NCBI GenBank assembly: GCA_035553375.1
Contig: DATNCY010000165.1
Coordinates: 1 to 18,678, forward strand
Direction of reading: 5' to 3'
DNA from: JAJPHU01 sp035553375
GTDB lineage: Bacteria; Planctomycetota; Planctomycetia; Gemmatales; Gemmataceae
Length of the DNA stretch: 18,678 nt
Position 1 is the stretch's first letter. Each line of letters begins with the position of its first letter. This document shows, one piece after another, positions 1-7,124 of this stretch. Both the position numbers and the translations under genes were made by a program. The notes below the pieces were generated by a model. It was given only the letters and a program-made list of their open reading frames with translations. It did no database searches and was not told the origin of the DNA.

Positions 1-16
1 CGATGGAGGCAATGCA

Positions 17-445
17 ATGACCCGTGGGACACTGGTGGTGGCGGCTGGGATCATTCTCGGGGCCGTAGGCTTGATCGCGGCCCAGCACGGCAAGAAGCAC
101 GAGGCGGTTCGGATGCTGGCGGTGCGAGGCATCGCCGAGAAGCTGGATGGCCAAAAGTCGAAGGCCACGATGGTCGAAGTGACACTGGGGCCGGGCGAGC
201 CAGACGCGCCACACCGCCACCCCGGCCCGGGGTTCGGCTACGTCCTGGAGGGCGAGTACGAGTGGGCCATTGACGACAACCCCGCCAGGATTCTGAACGT
301 CGGGGACACCTTCTACCAGCCGACCGGCTGCCTCCACCGCGTATCGAGGAACCCGAGCAAGAAAGGCAACACACGCATACTGGCTGTGGTGCTGCATCCC
401 GCAGACATCAAGGACATCGTCATCCCCGAGAAGAATAAAAAGTAG
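17..445 (+). CDS. Cupin-domain protein with N-terminal membrane/signal segment
   Basis: A 142-residue protein. Residues 5-22 are a hydrophobic stretch that reads as a signal peptide or membrane anchor, so the cupin part is probably exported. Residues 55-110 form a single cupin barrel. Motif 1 contains H66-x-H68 followed by the VLEGE turn at 76-80, and motif 2 runs from G96 (GDTFYQPTG) to H107. These His residues are the usual metal ligands of the fold, but the glutamate expected four residues after the second His is not there; E78 or E80 may replace it. The substrate cannot be told. The start is supported by GGAGG at 5-9, seven bases upstream. A strong hairpin follows the stop, so the gene may be transcribed apart from the next one. 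The cupin assignment is firm; any enzymatic role is unknown. Confidence 0.85.
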   Translation: MTRGTLVVAAGIILGAVGLIAAQHGKKHEAVRMLAVRGIAEKLDGQKSKATMVEVTLGPGEPDAPHRHPGPGFGYVLEGEYEWAIDDNPARILNVGDTFYQPTGCLHRVSRNPSKKGNTRILAVVLHPADIKDIVIPEKNKK

Positions 446-452
446 GAGTGAA

Positions 453-484
453 CGCGGGCCACGGACGATCACGCGTGGCCCGCG
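453..484 (+). terminator. 11-bp perfect hairpin after the cupin gene
   Basis: CGCGGGCCACG at 453-463 pairs perfectly with CGTGGCCCGCG at 474-484 around a 10-nt loop; A452-T485 would extend it to 12 bp. It begins eight bases after the cupin stop codon. No T-run follows on either strand, so it is not a textbook Rho-independent terminator. It could end transcription without a U-tract or protect an mRNA 3' end. Confidence 0.5.
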
Positions 485-562
485 TCGTCGGCGTCGTGGG
501 CCAGAGGTCGGTGCGGTCATAATAACGGCCCCCGTTCGGGGCGACAAACAAGGAGATCCAAC

Positions 563-1315
563 ATGAAGATCGTAGTTATTGGCGGCAGTGGGTTGATCGG
601 GAAAAAACTGATCCCCCTCCTGCGCGGACGGGGCCACGAGGCCGTGCCGGCCTCCCCCTCGTCGGGCGTCAACTCCCTTACCGGCGAGGGGCTGGCCGAA
701 GCGCTCGCCGGAGCGGATGTCGTCGTCGATGTGACGAACTCGCCCTCGTTCGAGGACAAGGCGGTGCTGGAGTTCTTCAAGATGTCTACCCGCAACGTCC
801 TCGCCGCGGAAGCGACCGCCGGGGTAAAGCACCACGTTGCACTTTCGGTGGTGGGGGCCGACCGCATACTGGACAGCGGCTACATGCGGGCCAAGGTCGC
901 CCAGGAGAAGCTGATCAAGGCAGGCGGAGCACCCTACACGATCGTCCGCGCGACGCAGTTCTTCGAGTTCCTCGGCGCGATCGCTGGGTCAGGCGCTGAC
1001 ACGGTCCGCCTTCCGGACACCCCTATGCAGCCACTGGCGGCAGACGACGTGGCCGCGGCGCTGGCAGACGTCGCCGTTGGGCCGCCGGCCAACGCAATCT
1101 TGGAGCTTGCCGGGCCGGAGGCACAGTCAATGGCCGCGTTCGTGCGGTGTGCCCTGGCCGCAGGTGGGGATACGCGGACGGTGGTCGCGGACCCGCAGGC
1201 CCGCTACTTCGGCGCGACTGTAGACGCCCGCGGCCTCACACCCGACGGGGCCAACCCACGCATCGCCCCAACGCGGTTCGAGGAGTGGCTGAGGCGCTCC
1301 GTGCCGCAAGGGTAA
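563..1315 (+). CDS. NmrA-like / atypical SDR NAD(P)-binding protein
   Basis: A 250-residue single-domain Rossmann protein. It opens with a beta strand and the dinucleotide-binding loop G7-G-S-G-L-I-G13, followed by a second strand and an ADVVVDVTNS segment typical of the extended or atypical short-chain dehydrogenase fold (NmrA/NAD(P)H-binding family). The middle contains YTIVRATQFFEFL, a family signature in which the chain returns to the core, and PMQPLAADDVA, the usual segment before the C-terminal subdomain. Such proteins act as redox sensors or as reductases of small quinone-like substrates; which applies here cannot be read. AAGGAGA lies seven bases before the ATG. It sits between a cupin and a nitroreductase, which suggests a stress or xenobiotic redox context, but this is inference. 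Confidence 0.88.
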   Translation: MKIVVIGGSGLIGKKLIPLLRGRGHEAVPASPSSGVNSLTGEGLAEALAGADVVVDVTNSPSFEDKAVLEFFKMSTRNVLAAEATAGVKHHVALSVVGADRILDSGYMRAKVAQEKLIKAGGAPYTIVRATQFFEFLGAIAGSGADTVRLPDTPMQPLAADDVAAALADVAVGPPANAILELAGPEAQSMAAFVRCALAAGGDTRTVVADPQARYFGATVDARGLTPDGANPRIAPTRFEEWLRRSVPQG

Positions 1316-1490
1316 GTCCAGGGTTCGCAGGATTCAGGGGTGGTTGGGACGGGAAAGCTCGAAAACCGGGTGGCGGTCATCACCATCCTTGGATCTCATC
1401 GCGGCTGTCAGCAACGCGGCGGTCAACCCAAGAAAAAGTCCTGATGAAACTTGGCAGCCAAACTTAGAGACGGCTCCAGAGGGGTCTACC

Positions 1491-2141
1491 ATGTTCGACC
1501 TTGAACGAACGATTCGAGAGCGGCATTCGATCAGGCTGTTCTTGTCCCAGCCGGTGCCGCCGGAGTTGATCAACGAGGCGCTCGCTCTGGCCGTGTTAGC
1601 GCCGTCGAACTCCAACATCCAGCCGTGGCACTTGGTGTTGGTGTCCGGGGCCGCGCGTGAGCACCTGGTCCATGCCCTACTTGAAGCGGCCCAAAAAGGA
1701 CCACCGAATATCCCGTCCCTTCCTGAGTCGTTCAAGCACTTTCGCAGCGAACTCGGCGCTCAAGTCTACGGGGCGATGGGAATTCCGCGCGAGGACAAGG
1801 CAGGCCATCATGCAGCCGTCTTGCGCAACTGGGAGTTCTTCGGCGCGCCGCTGGACGGCGTCGTCTGCATGCACCGAGACCTCGGGCCGGCGGACGCTCT
1901 CAGTGTGGGGATGTTTCTGCAAACGTTTCTATTGGCCTTGACCGCACGCGGTCTGGGCACATGCGTCGAGGTCTCGATCGCCGGGTATCCCGAGATCGTC
2001 CGCGCGCAGCTGGCCATCCCGGCGGAACTCTCGATCCTGTGCGGGGTGGCGATTGGCTACCCCGATCCAGACTTCCCCGCTAACAAGCTGCACGTCGGCC
2101 GCGAGCCCCTTCGGGAGAACATTGTGTTTCTCGACAAATAA
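1491..2141 (+). CDS. Nitroreductase family protein
   Basis: A 216-residue FMN-dependent nitroreductase-fold protein. The N-terminal RHSIRLF (residues 11-17) is the phosphate-binding arginine segment of the family, APSNSNIQPW (37-46) is the second FMN contact, and GLGTC near residue 160 starts the conserved C-terminal half; CGVAIGYPDPDFPANK matches the usual end of the family. Members reduce nitroaromatics, quinones or enones with NAD(P)H. The reading frame is open further upstream to 1344, but the family start fits ATG 1491, which is preceded by GAGGGG. The upstream 175 bases after the SDR gene show no other gene. The gene lies in the same direction as the cupin and SDR genes, but the gap makes a shared transcript uncertain. 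Confidence 0.88.
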   Translation: MFDLERTIRERHSIRLFLSQPVPPELINEALALAVLAPSNSNIQPWHLVLVSGAAREHLVHALLEAAQKGPPNIPSLPESFKHFRSELGAQVYGAMGIPREDKAGHHAAVLRNWEFFGAPLDGVVCMHRDLGPADALSVGMFLQTFLLALTARGLGTCVEVSIAGYPEIVRAQLAIPAELSILCGVAIGYPDPDFPANKLHVGREPLRENIVFLDK

Positions 2142-2155
2142 CCTCGGAGAAGGAA

Positions 2156-2237
2156 ATGAGAGTCTTCGTCGCCGGAGCGAGTGGCTCTTTCGGCCAGCCA
2201 CTTCATCGCCGCGTTGGTCCGTCAAGGTCACGTGTAA
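2156..2237 (+). pseudogene. N-terminal fragment of an NAD(P)-dependent SDR/epimerase, frameshifted
   Basis: Starting at ATG 2156, 14 bases after the nitroreductase stop and next to GGAGAAGGA, the frame reads MRVFVAGASGSFGQPL, the first strand and the GxxGxxG nucleotide-binding loop of an extended SDR. One extra base (C2204) then shifts the frame. Deleting it gives IAALVRQGHV, exactly the helix and second-strand start expected for the family, after which TAA follows at 2235. The remaining 250 or so residues of a normal protein are missing. This is a broken remnant, perhaps once the last gene of the redox cluster. Confidence 0.6.
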
Positions 2238-2241
2238 GGGG

Positions 2242-2349
2242 CTTGCCGGTGCGGATGTGGTCTAGGGTTTGGTTGATGTGGGCTATGCGGAAATGCTCGA
2301 CCACCGGCTTGACGCCGCTGCTGGCCGCGAAGTCGAGCATCCGTATGCA
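2242..2349 (-). pseudogene. C-terminal fragment of a zinc-type alcohol dehydrogenase
   Basis: On the minus strand, 36 residues read CIRMLDFAASSG, then VKPVVEHF, then INQTLDHIRTGK. This order (MLDFxAxxxI-P-VEHF, then I/VNxALxxLxxGK) is the characteristic end of cinnamyl-alcohol-type, zinc-dependent alcohol dehydrogenases. The residues before it do not continue the family and the reading frame ends soon after. It abuts the SDR fragment head to tail on the opposite strand, so two unrelated gene ends have been joined by deletion or insertion at about 2235-2242. The catalytic and zinc domains are absent. Confidence 0.5.
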
Positions 2350-2659
2350 GCTGGGAGCGGGGAATCCATTCAGAGCTTGGCATGCAGGGATCGCCCGTGC
2401 GCCCCACCACTCCAAGACTGATAAGCCGCCCTACGCCGGAGCTATGCAGCTTGACGCGCTATTGCATCTGTCGATTCGGCAGAAGCCAGCCGCCGGGATT
2501 CCGATCTCCTTTGTACCCATCGCTCTATCCCATCAACGAACGTTTCGCTCGTGACGGAAACTGCTCCGGTCTTATCGACCTCGGTAGTTGTCTGATCGGT
2601 TCGCAGCGGGGGCAGCGATACACTTGTCATTGCACCGCTGCGGCGGCAGGGCGCGCTGC
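2350..2659. other. Gene-free stretch of about 310 bases
   Basis: Short open frames in several phases cover this stretch, but none has a family signature, a convincing ribosome binding site or continuity with neighbours. It lies between the alcohol dehydrogenase scrap and the 3' end of the minus-strand hypothetical gene. I see no hairpin followed by a T-run and no repeat. Confidence 0.4.
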
Positions 2660-3079
2660 TCAGTCCCACCAGATCGATAGGAGTCCGTACTCCTGGCGGC
2701 CCACGCCTAGCGCGGAATCGATCTCCTCTTGGTTGTCATACATAATCGGCGTTTCTCCGCCCCAGTCTTCCTCTTCAATCAGGCGTGCCAGTTGCACGGC
2801 CTGCTCGCGCTTCGCGGTCAGAATGAAAAGTTGGTCGGTGTGCCAGAGGTTGTCTTCGAGATCACGCAGCTTGATTAGGCTCGAGATTAGCAAACGACCC
2901 GGCTTCTGGTAATTGGCCAGGCCGGGCCGATCCAGCAGCACGGCCTTCCAATAAGCCCTGTGCTTCATCAAGCTGGCATAGATCCGCTCGCCATCGAAGG
3001 CATTAAACCTGGTCCGGCAAATCAACTCCAATTGAATCTCTTGCAGGGTAGCTTCACGAAGTAGAAGAGATTCGTTCAT
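2660..3079 (-). CDS. Hypothetical protein, 139 residues
   Basis: Not recognised. The frame is open upstream to 3145, but the start MNESLLLREA at 3079 is preferred because it is preceded by a purine-rich AAGAGAAA stretch and because the 22 residues before it are low-quality proline/serine sequence. The protein is acidic and predicted mostly helical. It begins with alternating charged and leucine residues (LREATLQEIQLELICRTRF), continues with an FDGERIYASLMKHRAYWKAV helix and a LISSLIKLRDL segment, and has an acidic, tryptophan-containing tail ending in SIWWD. No signal peptide or membrane segment is visible. Its amino-acid pattern (alternating hydrophobics, Trp/Tyr in the tail) looks like a real protein, although both sides are decayed DNA. 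Function unknown. Confidence 0.6.
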   Translation of the reverse strand: MNESLLLREATLQEIQLELICRTRFNAFDGERIYASLMKHRAYWKAVLLDRPGLANYQKPGRLLISSLIKLRDLEDNLWHTDQLFILTAKREQAVQLARLIEEEDWGGETPIMYDNQEEIDSALGVGRQEYGLLSIWWD

Positions 3080-3225
3080 AATTGCGTTTCTCTTGATTGC
3101 GGCTGGAGAGGAAGGAACGGCTGGTATCTGTCCGCCAGCATCCATTGTCCCATTTCGCGCTCCTCGGCGAAAAGAGGAGCGGAATAGGATATATCTTATC
3201 CGCCGGTCTTATCATCGTCGCCCCG

Positions 3226-3420
3226 CTAATGCTCGTGCAGCGACTCAAGCAGCAGTTCAAGCTGGCGTCGTTGCTCCTCGATGAACTCATAGAGCCACTC
3301 GCCCTAGCTCGGCTCGTGAGCCATGCTCACAGGACGGGCACGCTTCGCACGTTGGTCTCTTGTCGACGCATCGATCGTCGAGTTCCATGACCACTTCTGC
3401 GATGGCGTGTCGTGCGTCAT
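3226..3420 (-). pseudogene. Small ORF interrupted by an in-frame TAG
   Basis: ATG at 3420, preceded by AGGAG three bases upstream, opens a 64-codon frame ending with TAG at 3226-3228. Codon 39 is TAG (3304-3306). The part before the stop ends MAHEPS and the part after it reads GEWLYEFIEEQ, then RRQLELLLESLHEH, a clean amphipathic helix, which argues that the whole was once coding. I do not recognise the family. It could also be two unrelated short frames. It runs in the same direction as, and upstream of, the hypothetical gene at 2660-3079. Confidence 0.3.
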
Positions 3421-3572
3421 CGTCTCCTAGGGTCGCGACCCAGAAAGGGGTTTTCCGTCTGCCTTCAACATGGTGTTGATTTTGCATATCAACGCCGCGA
3501 GCATGGTGCCAAGGGAACCCTCGACACCGGCCGAGGTGTGAAAAACTCTGCAGGAAGCGTTCACGAGCCGAG

Positions 3573-3611
3573 GGCGCTGAAAGATCTCGGTGCCGGTGGC
3601 TCGGAGCGGGA
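3573..3611 (+). repeat. 39-bp direct repeat, copy 1
   Basis: Starts GGCGCTGAAAGATCTCGGTG and ends GGTGGCTCGGAGCGGGA. It matches the copy at 3644-3682 at 37 of 39 positions, with a start-to-start distance of 71 bp. It lies in a gene-free stretch; the copies contain the palindrome AGATCT but are not hairpins themselves. Confidence 0.8.
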
Positions 3612-3643
3612 TGAGATGGGAATTGTAACGCCAACCGATGCTC

Positions 3644-3682
3644 GGCGCTGGAAGATCTCGGCGCCGGTGGCTCGGAGCGGGA
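3644..3682 (+). repeat. 39-bp direct repeat, copy 2
   Basis: Starts GGCGCTGGAAGATCTCGGCG and ends GGTGGCTCGGAGCGGGA; it differs from the copy at 3573-3611 by two A/G or T/C transitions. The two copies are followed by different sequence, so this is a spaced repeat pair and not a longer tandem array. Confidence 0.8.
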
Positions 3683-3950
3683 CTCGCTGCGCAAACCCGA
3701 AACGCCCTCGTCGTCGTCAGAGCCCTTCGGGGCCGGACCCGACGCCGATGCGAGGATCCGTTGAGCAACCTCATCCCACCACCGCTACGCTCCCTGCTGG
3801 GCAACACGGCAGGGTTCCTCCCAACCGGCCGAGCCACCGACCAAAATAAATCTCTCCCTTTTGTCTCTTATGGCCTTGAGTTCCTTGTGGAAACGAGGCT
3901 CACTGTCCACACGGGTTGACCGTTTGCAGACCCCAAGAAAGGAGAACCCT

Positions 3951-4448
3951 GTGGAACTGAACATCGTCAACGAGGTGGCGGCGCTGCAACGCCTCACCGT
4001 CGGCCAACTGCGGCAACGCTTCGCGGAAGTCTTCGGCGAAGCCACCGCCGCCAGCAACCGCACCTGGCTCATCAAGCGCATCGCTTGGCGTCTCCAAGCA
4101 CTCGTCGAAGGCGACTTGTCCGAACGCGCCCGCCGACGCGCCACCGAGTTGGCGCAGGACGCCGACCTCCGCCTCAATCCCCCACGCAGCAAGACCACGC
4201 CCGTGACACCGCCCGAGCCCGTCAGCGTCCCGGCGCCCATCGATTCACGACTGCCGCCGCCGGGCACCATCCTGACACGGCCCTACAAGGGACAGCAACT
4301 GCATGTGCAGATACTCAACGAGGGATTCGCCTATGCCGGCACCGTCTTTCCCTCGCTCAGCGCCGTGGCCAAGGTCATCACCGGCAGCCACTGCAACGGC
4401 TATCATTTTTTCCGTAATACCCTCAACAACAACAAGGAGACACGATGA
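3951..4448 (+). CDS. DUF2924 family protein
   Basis: A 165-residue basic protein. I chose GTG 3951 because AAAGGAGAA lies just upstream with a four-base spacer and because family members begin with a VxxEVAALxxLTVxxLRxRF-type helix, visible here at residues 8-24. Residues 35-75 form a second helical, arginine-rich region (TWLIKRIAWRLQALVEGDLSERARRRA). After a proline-rich linker (78-100), LPPPGTILTR (101-110) followed by a YKG-x-V-x-L-x-GF-Y-G core and SLSAVAKVITGSHCNGYHFF is the C-terminal signature of DUF2924. The biochemical function of the family is not established. The stop overlaps the start of the recombinase gene by four bases (ATGA), implying translational coupling. Its constant partnership with large serine recombinases suggests a directionality or DNA-binding accessory role, which is inference. 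Confidence 0.85.
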   Translation: MELNIVNEVAALQRLTVGQLRQRFAEVFGEATAASNRTWLIKRIAWRLQALVEGDLSERARRRATELAQDADLRLNPPRSKTTPVTPPEPVSVPAPIDSRLPPPGTILTRPYKGQQLHVQILNEGFAYAGTVFPSLSAVAKVITGSHCNGYHFFRNTLNNNKETR

Positions 4449-6037
4449 ACCATCAGGCCAAGAAAGCCGCAGCCACCTTGCCGCTGGTACGATGCGCCGT
4501 CTACACCCGCAAATCCACCGAAGAAGGATTGGAGCAGGAGTTCAACTCCCTGGACGCCCAACGCGAATCCACCGAAGCCTTCATTCGCAGTCAAACCAAC
4601 GAAGGTTGGACCTGCCTGCCCGAACGCTACGACGATGGCGGTTTCACCGGCGGAAACATGGAACGACCGGCCCTGCGACGGCTGCTGACCGACATCGAGG
4701 CGGGCAAGATTGATCTGGTCGTCTGCTACAAGGTCGATCGCCTCAGTCGCTCCCTGCTTGACTTCGCCAAGATGATGGAGAAGTTCGAGCAGCAGGGCGT
4801 GTCCTTCGTCAGCATCACGCAGCAGTTCAATAGCGCCACCTCCATGGGCCGACTGGTGCTCAACGTCTTGTTGTCCTTCGCCCAGTTCGAGCGAGAGATC
4901 ATCGCCGAACGCACACGCGATAAGGTGGCGGCCACGCGTCGCAAGGGCAAGTGGACGGGAGGCACGCCGCTGCTGGGCTACGATCTGGACCCGCGGGGCG
5001 GACGACTGCTCGTCAACGAAGACGAAGCGATTCGCGTGCGGACCATCTTCGCCTTGTACCTGGAACAGAAGGCGCTGTTGCCGGTGGTACAAGAGTTGGA
5101 GAGGCGTGGCTGGCTGAGCAAGAGTTGGCAGACCCGTCAGGGCCGCATACGGGCTGGCCGACCCTTCACCAAGACCAGCCTGCATCGGCTGTTGACCAAC
5201 GTGGTCTATGTCGGCAAGGTGCGATACAAGGATGAGATCCACGACGGCGAACAGCCGGCCCTCATCGACCTGGATACCTTTCAACAGGTTCAGGCGCTCT
5301 TACGCAGCCACGGCCCGGTGATTGGCGTCCCAAGCCTGCACCGTTTCTCCTCGTTACTCAAGGGGCTGTTGCGTTGTGTGCCGTGCGACTGCGCCATGAC
5401 GCCGGCGCACACCACGCGCAAAGGCAGCCAACGTTATCGCTATTACGTCTGCTCGGGCGCTCAGAAGCGTGGCTGGCAGACCTGTCCGTCGAAGTCCATC
5501 CCCGCCGCTCAGATCGAGGAATTGGTGATCGGTCAGATTCAGCAGATGGGCCGCGATCCGCAGCTATTACACGACGTCCTGGAACAGGTTCGCCAGCAGA
5601 ACGAGGTCCGCCTGGCCGAATGGGAGTCCGAGCGGAGCAGCTTGGAGCGTGACATGCTGAGTGGTCAGGGCCAGGTACGCAAGTTGCTGGCCGAGATTGG
5701 CTGTGGAGACACGAATGGCGGGGTGGTGTCGCGTCTGGCCCAGTTGCAAGACCGGCTTAGTCAGGTCGAGCAACGGATCGCGCGACTGCGAACGCAGAGG
5801 GAGGCGGTGCAGCAGGAGCGTCTGGGCGAGGCCGAGGCAACGCGGGTGTTGGCCGGACTGGACCCGGCCTGGGAAACAATGACTCCCGACGAGCAGGCGC
5901 GCGTGGTGCAGTTGCTGGTGTTGCGGGTGGACTACGACGGAGCGCACAGCAAGGTAGCGATCACCTTTCATCCGTTGGGTCTGAAGACGCTGGTCGGCGA
6001 CCTGCTGGGCCGCAACAGCGAGGAGGAGAGCGCATGA
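4445..6037 (+). CDS. Large serine recombinase
   Basis: A 530-residue site-specific recombinase that makes staggered cuts through a 5' phosphoserine intermediate. The resolvase catalytic domain spans about 15-165: YTRKS (20-24) holds the nucleophile S24, SLDAQRE (35-41) follows, and YKVDRLSRS (95-103) has the catalytic arginines. The recombinase domain spans about 175-290 (GGTPLLGYD at its start, SLHRLLTNVVYVGKV in its core). A zinc ribbon at 308-350 uses C311, C314, C336 and C347. A coiled-coil at about 375-470 would mediate synapsis and directionality. The length is normal for the family and no catalytic residue is missing. The ATG is preceded by AAGGAG and overlaps the DUF2924 stop; its own stop overlaps the next start. 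It is the likely driver of integration for this region, but no att pair could be identified. Confidence 0.95.
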   Translation: MNHQAKKAAATLPLVRCAVYTRKSTEEGLEQEFNSLDAQRESTEAFIRSQTNEGWTCLPERYDDGGFTGGNMERPALRRLLTDIEAGKIDLVVCYKVDRLSRSLLDFAKMMEKFEQQGVSFVSITQQFNSATSMGRLVLNVLLSFAQFEREIIAERTRDKVAATRRKGKWTGGTPLLGYDLDPRGGRLLVNEDEAIRVRTIFALYLEQKALLPVVQELERRGWLSKSWQTRQGRIRAGRPFTKTSLHRLLTNVVYVGKVRYKDEIHDGEQPALIDLDTFQQVQALLRSHGPVIGVPSLHRFSSLLKGLLRCVPCDCAMTPAHTTRKGSQRYRYYVCSGAQKRGWQTCPSKSIPAAQIEELVIGQIQQMGRDPQLLHDVLEQVRQQNEVRLAEWESERSSLERDMLSGQGQVRKLLAEIGCGDTNGGVVSRLAQLQDRLSQVEQRIARLRTQREAVQQERLGEAEATRVLAGLDPAWETMTPDEQARVVQLLVLRVDYDGAHSKVAITFHPLGLKTLVGDLLGRNSEEESA

Positions 6038-6438
6038 GTACGACCTTGATCATTGAGTTGCCGGTGCATTTTCATCGGGGTGGCCGTGGCAGCCGCAAGG
6101 AGTTGCATTCCGGCGTGGCAGCGTCGCCGATGCCGCCGGGTCGTATGCCGCGTGTGGCCCGGCTGATGGCCTTGGCCTTGCGCTTCGATGCGTTGGTTCA
6201 GACAGGTGAGATCGACAGTTATAGCGCCTTGGCGACCTTGGGTCATGTAACCCGAGCGCGCGTCAGTCAGATCATGAATTTGTTATGCTTGGCCCCGGAC
6301 ATCCAGGAAGCGCTGCTGTTTCTGCCGCTGACGCAACGGGGCCGCGATCCCATCATTCTGGCCGATCTGATGCCCATCGCCGCCCGGATCGATTGGCGGA
6401 AGCAGCGGCGTCTGTGGCGACAACTGCTGCCGACGTGA
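6034..6438 (+). CDS. Small HTH protein coupled to the recombinase
   Basis: A 134-residue basic protein starting in the ATGA overlap with the recombinase stop. Residues 40-60 are a helix (VARLMALALRFDALVQTGEI) and 62-84 read as a helix-turn-helix close to the KorB/ParB type: SYSALATLG, then HVTRARVSQIMNLLCLA as the recognition helix. The tail (105-134) is rich in Arg and Trp. It lacks any catalytic domain. Being third in a tightly overlapping trio, it probably binds DNA as a regulator or as an accessory factor (such as a recombination directionality factor); either role is inference. The family is one I associate with planctomycete and proteobacterial recombinase cassettes, but I cannot name a Pfam entry with certainty. 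Confidence 0.8.
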   Translation: MSTTLIIELPVHFHRGGRGSRKELHSGVAASPMPPGRMPRVARLMALALRFDALVQTGEIDSYSALATLGHVTRARVSQIMNLLCLAPDIQEALLFLPLTQRGRDPIILADLMPIAARIDWRKQRRLWRQLLPT

Positions 6439-6500
6439 GTTCGCGTGCCCCGACCGAGCGGCCAACGGATCGCCCACGTTGGCCCACGTCGCGTTCGGGT

Positions 6501-6515
6501 CGTCCCATCGGGACG
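6501..6515. repeat. Palindrome between the convergent HTH and HARE-HTH genes
   Basis: CGTCCC-ATC-GGGACG forms a 6-bp stem with a 3-nt loop in the 144-bp gap between the convergent genes. The same sequence with four extra bases occurs at 7103-7121 on the other side of the HARE-HTH gene. No T-run follows; a role as bidirectional terminator is possible. Confidence 0.55.
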
Positions 6516-6582
6516 TGCCCCCAGAAACGACGCGAGACTCCGACCCGCGGAGCCTCGCGGACCAAACCTGATCCCTTCGCTT

Positions 6583-7065
6583 CTACACGTTCTCCCGCAA
6601 GGCGAACGTGCCTCGCTCGGTCTTGCGGAAGCGGGCCTTTTCCCCTTTGGTCTTCAGCTCGCGCAGTACGGCGGAGTAAAGCGTACCGGCAGGCGTTCGA
6701 CCCTTCGGACTTTGCCAGTAGCCTTTGGCCGACATTGCCGCAATTAACTCCGCACAATTCATGGCCTGGCCGGTCTCAGCCAGAACCTGAGCGGCGGCAT
6801 CCAAGGCACTCCGTTTTGCAACGTGCGTCGGAGCCTTGGCTTCCGCGGTCGCCAGCACGACGGACGCCGCCTCGCCGAGCAGTGGCGGTTCGACGTTCGT
6901 CGTCTCCGCCGGCGCAGCGTCTGGCATCACCGCCGCTTCCTCCGAAGTCGTCTCCAACGACGTGGGTGATTCGTCGGCAACGGCTGCGCTTGGGGCGGGC
7001 TTGCTCTGGCGTCGCTTGCGGGTTTGCTCGGACGAGGTTGGCGTGGAGTTCTTGGCAACGGTCAT
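6583..7065 (-). CDS. HARE-HTH (winged-helix) domain protein
   Basis: A 160-residue protein. Residues 1-82 are low-complexity, rich in Ala, Ser, Thr, Pro and Glu with a basic patch near residues 16-22 (RKRRQSK), so probably disordered. Residues 85-157 are a HARE-HTH domain: SALDAAAQVLAETGQAMNC, then ELIAAMSAKGYW, then RTPAGTLYSAVLRELKTKG and the wing FRKTERGTFAL. This fold occurs in the delta subunit of RNA polymerase and in chromatin proteins such as ASXL, and links to restriction or modification enzymes in some bacteria. Here it stands alone, so it likely contacts DNA or RNA polymerase. AGGAGA six bases before the ATG supports the start. It is convergent with the recombinase cassette. The domain call is firm, the role is not. 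Confidence 0.85.
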   Translation of the reverse strand: MTVAKNSTPTSSEQTRKRRQSKPAPSAAVADESPTSLETTSEEAAVMPDAAPAETTNVEPPLLGEAASVVLATAEAKAPTHVAKRSALDAAAQVLAETGQAMNCAELIAAMSAKGYWQSPKGRTPAGTLYSAVLRELKTKGEKARFRKTERGTFALRENV

Positions 7066-7099
7066 GAGGCGTCTCCTGGAAAGAATCGGATGACACGGT

Positions 7100-7124
7100 G
7101 GGCGTCCCGCCCATCGGGACGCCC
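7100..7124. repeat. 10-bp perfect hairpin upstream of the HARE-HTH gene
   Basis: GGGCGTCCCG (7100-7109) pairs perfectly with CGGGACGCCC (7115-7124) around CCCAT. It lies 35 bases upstream of the HARE-HTH ATG, so it would fall in the 5' leader of that mRNA or at its promoter. It contains the same CGTCCC...ATCGGGACG palindrome as 6501-6515. It could be an operator or a leader hairpin; no T-run follows on either strand. Confidence 0.7.

Larger units (their letters stand above)
3421..3950. other. Gene-free stretch upstream of the recombinase cassette
   Basis: About 530 bases with only overlapping low-complexity frames rich in Arg, Pro and Ser on both strands. It holds the 39-bp repeat pair and, near its end, the AT-richer stretch 3842-3875 before the DUF2924 gene. 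I could not find a convincing -35/-10 pair for the cassette. Confidence 0.4.

Noticed and set aside
2237..2262. Plus-strand GLAGADVV as a further piece of the SDR remnant
   Set aside because: The same bases encode, on the minus strand, the well-matched end of the alcohol dehydrogenase fragment, so the plus-strand resemblance is a shadow.
3573..3682. Possible CRISPR array
   Set aside because: Only two units with a 32-bp gap, no third unit and no cas gene in the window.
4403..5284. 293-codon minus-strand open frame
   Set aside because: It lies wholly opposite the catalytic half of the serine recombinase, whose motifs are unmistakable; the reverse frame has no family signature and reflects high GC.
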